From positions 1-64,000 of the forward strand of contig NZ_JAQQKV010000003.1 in NCBI RefSeq assembly GCF_028550435.1: 64,000 bases of DNA, in the 5' to 3' direction. Of the stretch, positions 58,160 to 64,000 are shown in pieces. A program made the translations under genes and the position numbers. The stretch's first letter is position 1. Each line of letters starts with the position of its first letter. The notes under the pieces are model-generated. The model had not been told where the DNA came from, did not search any database, and saw only the letters and a list, made by a program, of their open reading frames with translations. Source of the stretch: Asticcacaulis machinosus (GTDB taxonomy: Bacteria; Pseudomonadota; Alphaproteobacteria; Caulobacterales; Caulobacteraceae).

Positions 58160-58315
58160 TATACCTCCCCAACACGTTGGGGAGGGGTGCCATGAGCGTA
58201 TGCGAATGGTGGTGGGGGGCTTGCTTCCTTACGACAGAGGCCGTTGAACCTCTGCAAGATACCCCACCTTCCGGCCTTCGGCCTCCCTCCTCCCCGGCAT
58301 AGCCAGGGAGGTATA
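58160..58315. repeat. Palindromic intergenic element with terminal inverted repeats
   Basis: 156 bp bounded by TATACCTCCC (58160-58169) and GGGAGGTATA (58306-58315). Inside are a perfect hairpin CCTCCCCAAC/GTTGGGGAGG (58164-58185), AGAGG/CCTCT, and a GGCC-TTC-GGCC stem. It fills the gap between the convergent unknown-protein and LysR genes. There is no coding capacity. It resembles a miniature inverted-repeat element, though target duplications are not obvious. Confidence 0.7.
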
Positions 58316-58318
58316 GGC

Positions 58319-59215
58319 TTAAACCGTTTTGGGCGCGACTTCGGCGCACAAGGTTCGCACCGGCGTCAGGGCCGGATTGCTGTTGCCGCGACGCCAGACC
58401 ATATAAAGCTCAACCGGTGTGGCGGGGGTGGTGGCAATATCGCGGTAATGGACGTCGGAAAATTGCAGGCTCATGGCTGTGCGCGGGACGATGGCGATCC
58501 CCAGTCCTGCGCGCACCAGCCCCAGCATGGAATGGATCTGGGTCACCTGCTGCACATAGTCCGGCGTGACCTTGGCCTCCGCAAACAGCGACAGCAGCAT
58601 GTTGTGAAAATAGCTGGCCCCTTCGCGCGAATACATGATCAGCGGCGAGCCATCAAAGGCTTTCAGCGTCAGTTCCGGCTCGGTCAGGCGCGCATCGCCG
58701 GTCGGCAGGGCGGCCACCAGCCCTTCGGACACGACGCGCTCAGACTCAAACTCATTGCGCTCCAGCGGTTGACGCAGAAAACCGATATCGATCAGGCCGG
58801 TTTGCAGGGCTTCGACCTGCTGATTTGAGACCATTTCGCGCAGATCAAGCTCGATGTTCGGCAGCCGCGCCCGTGCCTGGGCCACGATCTGCGGCAGGAA
58901 GCTGTAGCCGGAGACGGCGGTAAAGCCGATACCAATCCGGCCGGCATCGCCCTGCGCCACCTTGCGGGCGGCAAGGGTCGCACTTTCGGCCAGCCAGACA
59001 ATGCGGCGCGCTTCGGGCAGGAATACTCTTCCTGCGGGGGTCAGTTTTACGCTGCGGCTGGTGCGCTCAAACAGCGGCACGCCCAAGATGCGCTCCAGCA
59101 CCTGAATCTGGCGGCTGAGGGGCGGCTGGGTCATGTTGAGCCGGGCCGCCGCCCGTCCGAAATGCAGTTCTTCGGCGGCGGTGACGAAACATCGTATCTG
59201 ACTGAGTTCGAACAT
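58319..59215 (-). CDS. LysR family transcriptional regulator
   Basis: 298 aa from the ATG at 59215 with AGGGAAG upstream; a frame to 59290 lacks a site. The N-terminal winged helix has HFGRAAARLNMTQPPLSRQIQVLE (about 18-41), followed by the two-lobed effector domain (GIGFTAVSGYSFLP; FDGSPLIMYSREGASYF). It resembles regulators responding to small aromatic or sugar acids. It lies between the uronate genes and a TBDR and probably activates one or both. The effector is unknown. Confidence 0.9.
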   Translation of the reverse strand: MFELSQIRCFVTAAEELHFGRAAARLNMTQPPLSRQIQVLERILGVPLFERTSRSVKLTPAGRVFLPEARRIVWLAESATLAARKVAQGDAGRIGIGFTAVSGYSFLPQIVAQARARLPNIELDLREMVSNQQVEALQTGLIDIGFLRQPLERNEFESERVVSEGLVAALPTGDARLTEPELTLKAFDGSPLIMYSREGASYFHNMLLSLFAEAKVTPDYVQQVTQIHSMLGLVRAGLGIAIVPRTAMSLQFSDVHYRDIATTPATPVELYMVWRRGNSNPALTPVRTLCAEVAPKTV

Positions 59216-59302
59216 GCTTCCCTGCGGCATCCTATTTTGGAGCTTATTGGGGGCAAGGCTAACAAGACGGATGGGGGCTGGCAAGGACATGATCCTAAAA
59301 AG

Positions 59303-59338
59303 AAAAAAGGCGCGGCTGCCATCTATATGCAGCCGCGC
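59303..59338 (-). terminator. Rho-independent terminator of the TBDR at 59402
   Basis: The stem GCGCGGCTGC/GCAGCCGCGC has a 9-nt loop. Read on the minus strand it is followed by a T run. It separates the receptor transcript from the LysR gene. Confidence 0.88.
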
Positions 59339-59401
59339 TTGAGTTTCGCCGGGCCTACGGGGAGACGCCCGGAGATAGGGAAGAGAACACGATACTAAAA
59401 G

Positions 59402-62203
59402 CTAGAAGCTGTAACGCGCACTGAGGAAGACCTGACGGCCCGTATGGCTACGGACATTCAGACGGTTGGAGGCATCAACATACTGATCGTTGAATTCATC
59501 GGTCAGGTTGATGCCCTCCAGGCTGAGCTTCAACTTCGGCGTCACGCTATATGACGCCTGCATGTCGAAGTTCAGGGTTTCATTGGTACCGGCGACGCTG
59601 TTGCCGTCGGGGGCCGGAACGGCGGTCAGATAGCCCTCACGATAGGCCGCCGATCCGCGTACCGAGAATTTTTCGGTTTCATAGTAGATAGTGAAGTTGG
59701 CCGCATTCTTGGACAGGCCGATCAGGGTCTCATTGACCACGGCGGCATTGGCCGAGGTCGAGGTCAGATAATCGATGCTGGAATCGACATAGGTGTAGTT
59801 GGCCAGCACCCCGAAATTGGCCCAGAAACCGGGCAGAAAATCGAGTTGCTGCTGAGCATTGATCTCGAACCCTTTCAACTCACCGCCGGGGCTGTTGAAC
59901 GGCTGGCTGACGTTGAAAATCTCGGTCGGCGACGTATTGGTCGGGGTCAGCAGCGACAGCGGCAGGCCCAGTTGATCAAACGGGATACGCTCGACTACGG
60001 TTTGTACGAAGGTGTCGATCTTTTTGTAGAACAGACCGGCGGCAAAGAGCGAATTGGGCGCCGGATACCATTCCAGAGACAGGTCGAGGTTTTTCGACTT
60101 GGTCGGTTCTATGTCAGGATTGCCGCGCGAATAGGAGTAGTTCGAGCCCTGGATAGAGACATTTCCACCGGGGGTCAGCCCTGAAATAGACGGCCGTGCG
60201 ATGGTTTCGGCGGCACTGATGCGCAAGACCACATCGTCGGTCAGGTCGGCGGCCAGATTGCCCGATGGCAGGGTCATGTCGTAGCTACGCTTGGATTCTA
60301 CCCACTCGATCTGGAGATTGGCACCCGAGCCGGTCGAAGCGTAACCCCCGGCATGCTGATCCGTCTTGACGTGACGCACACCCGCATCACCGCGCCACGG
60401 CAGGCCAAAGGCGTTGAACTTGAAATCGGCCTGTAGATAGGCCCCGGTATTGGCTTCGCGGACATTTATCCACTGGCCGCGCGCCGAGGAATTGGCCGTG
60501 CCGGTCAGGGCGTAGATGCCGCAATTGCAATAGATGTCGTACTTTTCGGCAAACTTGTTCAGGTCAGGCGCCAACCATGCTGTGGCATTGCCCGATGGCT
60601 GATCCAGGTTGCGGCCAAAGCCTGAGAAGACTTCCGACACCGCCGCCAGATCGTTGGCCGACAGGGTGTTGGTGAGGGTCTCGGACGTGCGGTAATAGCC
60701 ACGCGAGTCAAAGGTGAACTTGCGGTAGTCGATCCCGCCCTTGACGGTGAAATTGTCGGTGAAATCATATTCCAGATAGGCCTTGGCATTGGCAAAGGCG
60801 TTGGTGACGAAGTTCGGGCGGATACGCACCTCAGACGTGCCATTGGTCATCGCCCAGTTGGCCGGGTTGGTGGCGTCGAAGTTCAGATTAATCGCCGGCA
60901 TACGTGAGCGGAAGTCGTAGCTGTAGCCCTGCGTATTGGCGCGATCAAAGGTGATGATGGTCGAGACGGGGTTTGAAAACTCCGACTGCGAATGACCGGC
61001 GATGACCCCGCCGCGCAGACGATCACTGAAATTATGGGTCAGGGTGAGGGTATACTGGGTGAACTCCGTCTCCATCTCATCCCACGCCGTCTGGGTGCGC
61101 AGATCGACATTGTCCATCGTGGCCTGAACCAGATTACGGCCTTCGACGATGCCGCTGCGGATAATAGTTTGCGGCTTACCCGTACCGCTGCGGCTCAGGC
61201 CGATGGCCTGAAGCTGATGCTCACCGCGTGTGGTTTTCACATCAGAATAGAGCACATCAAACGTAACCAGCGTATCATCCGATGGGCGCATCTGGAACGA
61301 ACCGGTCAGGCCCAGACGCTCGGTATTGATGTCGTAGCTGACATAGGACGGCAGGCGCGGGTGAAAAATGCCGGTGGTGGCGCTGGTGTTATTAATTTCG
61401 GCAATGGTATAGCCCGCAACGGTCGACTGGGTGTTGAACCCGCCGTTGGCACCGCCCGCACTCCAGCGGGTGATATTGGCGCCTTCCTCAAGGATATGGC
61501 GCTTCTCATAAGCGACCGAAAACAGCGCCCCCAGACGGCCATCGGCCCAGCGGCGGCTGCCCATCATGGTCACACGCGGTTGCACATCGCGGGCCAGATC
61601 ATTGTAGCTGGCCTGAGCCGAGACAACGAGTTGATCATCCTTATAGTCAAACGGGCGGGCGGTTTGCAGATCGACCGTGGCGCCTAATGAGCCTTCTTCG
61701 ACATCGGCCGAGGCGGTCTTGCGCACGCTCAACGAATTAAACAGTTCCGAGGCGAACATATTAAAGTCAAAGCCGCGGGTGCGGTTGGTGCCGCCGGAAT
61801 TGACCGTGCCGCCGGTGGTGGCGATGGCTTCCATGCCGTTGACACGGACACGGGTATATTCAGAGCCTAAGCCACGCACCGAAATCTGGCGGCCTTCGCC
61901 ATTGGCGCGGGTGATGGCCACCCCCGGAATACGTTGCAGCGATTCCGCAAGATTCAGGTCGGGGAAGTCGGCGATATCTTCGGCCTTGATGGAATCAACC
62001 ACGCCGCTCTCAAACCGCTTGGCGCGGATGGCGCTTTGCAGCGAGCCACGAAAGCCGGTAACGACAACTTCGGTAACATCATCTTCGGCCGCGGGTGCTG
62101 CGTCCTGTGCCATGACCGGCGCGGCGCTGGCCAGCAGCAGCCCGATAAGCGATACACTCCGCAGGAGGCCGTGACGGGCCTCCCCATTCCCTGATTTCAA
62201 CAT
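59402..62203 (-). CDS. Large TonB-dependent receptor, no STN
   Basis: 933 aa from the ATG at 62203 (AGGAAAG upstream; a longer frame to 62251 is unsupported). The signal peptide ends near VMAQ (about 33), then comes the TonB box VTEVVVTGF, plug (FPDLNLAESLQRIPGVAITRANGEG) and a barrel ending in SARYSF. It is the same glycan-type class as the receptor at 38755. A small Cys pair (CNCG, about 566) may form a loop disulfide. Its neighbours suggest uronate-containing oligosaccharides as cargo. It has its own terminator and lies 146 bp after the DctD-like gene. Confidence 0.92.
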   Translation of the reverse strand: MLKSGNGEARHGLLRSVSLIGLLLASAAPVMAQDAAPAAEDDVTEVVVTGFRGSLQSAIRAKRFESGVVDSIKAEDIADFPDLNLAESLQRIPGVAITRANGEGRQISVRGLGSEYTRVRVNGMEAIATTGGTVNSGGTNRTRGFDFNMFASELFNSLSVRKTASADVEEGSLGATVDLQTARPFDYKDDQLVVSAQASYNDLARDVQPRVTMMGSRRWADGRLGALFSVAYEKRHILEEGANITRWSAGGANGGFNTQSTVAGYTIAEINNTSATTGIFHPRLPSYVSYDINTERLGLTGSFQMRPSDDTLVTFDVLYSDVKTTRGEHQLQAIGLSRSGTGKPQTIIRSGIVEGRNLVQATMDNVDLRTQTAWDEMETEFTQYTLTLTHNFSDRLRGGVIAGHSQSEFSNPVSTIITFDRANTQGYSYDFRSRMPAINLNFDATNPANWAMTNGTSEVRIRPNFVTNAFANAKAYLEYDFTDNFTVKGGIDYRKFTFDSRGYYRTSETLTNTLSANDLAAVSEVFSGFGRNLDQPSGNATAWLAPDLNKFAEKYDIYCNCGIYALTGTANSSARGQWINVREANTGAYLQADFKFNAFGLPWRGDAGVRHVKTDQHAGGYASTGSGANLQIEWVESKRSYDMTLPSGNLAADLTDDVVLRISAAETIARPSISGLTPGGNVSIQGSNYSYSRGNPDIEPTKSKNLDLSLEWYPAPNSLFAAGLFYKKIDTFVQTVVERIPFDQLGLPLSLLTPTNTSPTEIFNVSQPFNSPGGELKGFEINAQQQLDFLPGFWANFGVLANYTYVDSSIDYLTSTSANAAVVNETLIGLSKNAANFTIYYETEKFSVRGSAAYREGYLTAVPAPDGNSVAGTNETLNFDMQASYSVTPKLKLSLEGINLTDEFNDQYVDASNRLNVRSHTGRQVFLSARYSF

Positions 62204-62348
62204 ATGGCTTTCCTTACCTGTAGAGCAGGGTGTTCGATGCGTATTTGGCATCCCTGCTATCTTGTTATGGGAGGATCATATGCCGTTTTTCAAAGGGAGC
62301 GAATTCCAATCGGGCATGAATCAATGCGCGAAGCGGAATGAAGCGGGC

Positions 62349-63689
62349 CTATTGGCCCCGATAGGTATCGAGTGAAATGCCGTAGCGGGTGATCTTGTCG
62401 TAAAAGGTTTTGCGCGGCAGTTTCAGGGCCGAGATGACCTCACGGACATTGCCTGCGTACTGGCTTAAGGTCTCACGCAGGACCGCCTCTTCGTACCTGC
62501 TGACCTGCTCAGCAAGCCCCAGAGCGTTAGTGTCGGCAGGCAGATGTGCGCTATCGAGACCAAGGGCGCATAGTTCAGCAAACTGCTCCAGTTCGCGCAC
62601 ATTGCCGGGCCAGTCGTGACGGCTGAGATAGGCCTGAGTGGTCTGAGTAAGCTTTGGCGGCGGCCGGTTCAGGCGCGTCGCCGCATTCAAAAGGAAATGC
62701 TGAAACAAAAGCCGGATATCATCGCCGCGTTCACTCAATGGCGGTACGCGTAAGGAAACCCCGCTTAAGCGGTAACAGAGATCGGCGCGAAACTGACCGT
62801 CCTTTACGCTTTGGGTCAGATCGGTGCGCGTGGCAGCCACGACGCGTATATCCAGACTGCGCGGGCTTTCAGAGCCAACCGGCCAGATTTCGCGCGTTTC
62901 CAGCACCCGCAGCAGCTTGGCCTGCTGCGACAGGCTTAAACCTTCCACCTCATCCAGAAACACGGTCCCTTTGTTGGCGCGCTCAAACCGGCCAATGACC
63001 CGCGCCGCACCCGGACGGTGTCCGGCCTCAATACCGAACAGTTCCGGCTGAAAACTGTCTTCGGTGAGGGTGGCGCAGCCGATATGGACAAACGGCCGGT
63101 TCTTACGCGCACTCAAGGCGTGAAGGGCGCGCCCGACCCGTTCTTTCCCCACGCCGGTGTCGCCGGTGATCAGGGCATCGACATCGGCCTCGGCCACCCG
63201 CACCACCACCTGCTTCAGGTAGGTCATGGCGGGCGATTCGCCCAACAACAGGTTCTGGGCCGGATTTTCGCGGTCGAGCAGGGCCGCATGGGCCTGACGC
63301 AATTGCCGGTTTTCCATAACCAGGTCGCGGGTCTGAAGCGCGCGGCGGACCGACTGGATCAGGTCATCGCGGGCAAACGGCTTTGAGATAAAATCATAGG
63401 CGCCATCTTTCAGCGCCTGCACCGCCATCGGCACATCGCCGTGGCCGGTCATCAGGATCACCGGCAATTCGGGATCAATGTCGCGCACCCGTTTGAACAG
63501 GGTAAGCCCGTCCATGCGCGGCATACGCACATCGGTGACGATTACCCCATCGAAAGCTGAGGTAATGACCTTTAATGCGTCGGGCGCATTGGCAAAGCCG
63601 CGCACCGAAAACCCGTCCAGTTCCAGCGCTTGCATCTGCGCGGATAAAAGATCAGCGTCATCATCGATGAAAATGACATTGCCGGTCAT
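62349..63689 (-). CDS. DctD/NtrC-like response regulator with altered GAFTGA loop
   Basis: 446 aa. Receiver domain with Asp53 as phosphoacceptor and KPF near 104; AAA+ domain with Walker A GDTGVGKE (176-183), Walker B TVFLDE (242-247) and RADLCYRL; Fis-type helix-turn-helix at the end (NVREVISALKLPRKTFYDKI). The sigma-54 contact motif GAFTGA is replaced by GHRPGA (223-228), and the loop is about one residue shorter. Activation of sigma-54 is therefore doubtful. It overlaps the kinase gene by 4 bp and lies upstream of the TBDR on the same strand. Confidence 0.9.
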   Translation of the reverse strand: MTGNVIFIDDDADLLSAQMQALELDGFSVRGFANAPDALKVITSAFDGVIVTDVRMPRMDGLTLFKRVRDIDPELPVILMTGHGDVPMAVQALKDGAYDFISKPFARDDLIQSVRRALQTRDLVMENRQLRQAHAALLDRENPAQNLLLGESPAMTYLKQVVVRVAEADVDALITGDTGVGKERVGRALHALSARKNRPFVHIGCATLTEDSFQPELFGIEAGHRPGAARVIGRFERANKGTVFLDEVEGLSLSQQAKLLRVLETREIWPVGSESPRSLDIRVVAATRTDLTQSVKDGQFRADLCYRLSGVSLRVPPLSERGDDIRLLFQHFLLNAATRLNRPPPKLTQTTQAYLSRHDWPGNVRELEQFAELCALGLDSAHLPADTNALGLAEQVSRYEEAVLRETLSQYAGNVREVISALKLPRKTFYDKITRYGISLDTYRGQ

Positions 63690-64000
63690 GTCGCGACCTT
63701 TAATCTGAGGATAAAGGTCGCCCCTGCATCCGTGCTTTCCGCGCTCAGGTCGCCGCCAAAATCGCGTAAGATATCGTGGGCGATGACGAGGCCGAGCCCC
63801 AGCCCCTTGGGCTTGGTCGTCACAAACGGCGTAAATAACTGATCCAGCACTTCGGGTTTGAGGCCGGGGCCATTGTCGATGACCTTAAGTGTCACCCAGC
63901 CGTCCGCCACCTTAACCGTCAGGCGCACGGTCGGATTGGGTGTGTTCTCCAGCGCTTCAAAGGCGTTTTGCAGCAGGTTGACCAGAACCTGTTCCAGCCG
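63686..64000 (-). CDS. Sensor histidine kinase (DctB-like), C-terminal part only
   Basis: The 3' 104 codons are in the window and the rest lies beyond 64000. The visible part is the ATPase domain: N box LEQVLVNLLQNAFEAL, G1 DNGPGL, F box LFTPFVTTK and G2 GLGLGL. Its stop overlaps the response regulator start (ATGA), so they form a two-component pair. The sensing domain cannot be seen, so the signal is unknown. Confidence 0.88.
   Translation of the reverse strand, partial: RLEQVLVNLLQNAFEALENTPNPTVRLTVKVADGWVTLKVIDNGPGLKPEVLDQLFTPFVTTKPKGLGLGLVIAHDILRDFGGDLSAESTDAGATFILRLKVAT

Noticed and set aside
62204-62348. Sigma-54 promoter before the TBDR at 59402
   Set aside because: No GG-N10-GC arrangement was found on the minus strand in this spacer.

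Overview
The window looks like a chromosomal stretch from a Gram-negative alphaproteobacterium of the Caulobacteraceae, most likely Asticcacaulis or a close relative. This is inferred from six large TonB-dependent receptors (TBDRs) of the Xanthomonas/Caulobacter type, a DUF2336 protein, FecI/FecR-style regulators, many Tat-type leaders, fairly high GC, and an operator close to the Caulobacter XylR site. No phage, transposase or CRISPR array is visible.

Layout. 1-486: 3' half of an initiator tRNA cut by the window edge, with a second 43-nt copy of its tail and three terminators. 487-5210: GH127-like and GH43 enzymes (arabinose-containing glycans) around an unknown membrane protein. 5525-7567: DUF2336 protein and a proline-rich secreted protein. 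7669-24409: three successive receptor-plus-phosphatase modules. These are PhoA-type phosphatase/TBDR/FecR/sigma; TBDR/Cys-phosphatase with a divergent tandem-TetR regulator; and sigma/FecR/TBDR/PhoD. A Pho-box-like site precedes the first sigma gene. 24461-33493: heavy-metal block with czcCBA and convergent copAB, each with a small His- or Cys-rich exported protein. 33609-38342: a third sigma/FecR/TBDR set without a phosphatase. 38755-45177: TBDR plus GH3 beta-xylosidase-like enzyme behind a perfect LacI/XylR-type palindrome. 45331-50158: nucleotide-sugar and glycosyltransferase operon (rfbF, SAF oxidoreductase, rfbC, epimerase, GT2). 50309-62203: FAD oxidoreductase, secreted cupin, carboxylesterase, kdgD, MFS transporter, unknown Tat-exported protein, LysR and TBDR, which reads as a uronate or aldarate uptake and catabolism locus. 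62349-64000: DctBD-like two-component system, kinase truncated by the window edge.

Two themes recur. First, receptors with an N-terminal STN signalling domain (three) each sit with a sigma/FecR pair, while the three without it sit with conventional regulators or operators. Second, convergent gene ends carry palindromic repeats, including a roughly 134-bp dispersed element at 30624-30758 and, inverted, at 45179-45311. One copy supplies the last codons of czcA. The best candidates for something undescribed are the phosphatase-receptor island with its putative Pho control, the repeat families, the single-chain double TetR regulator, and the unknown exported protein in the uronate locus.
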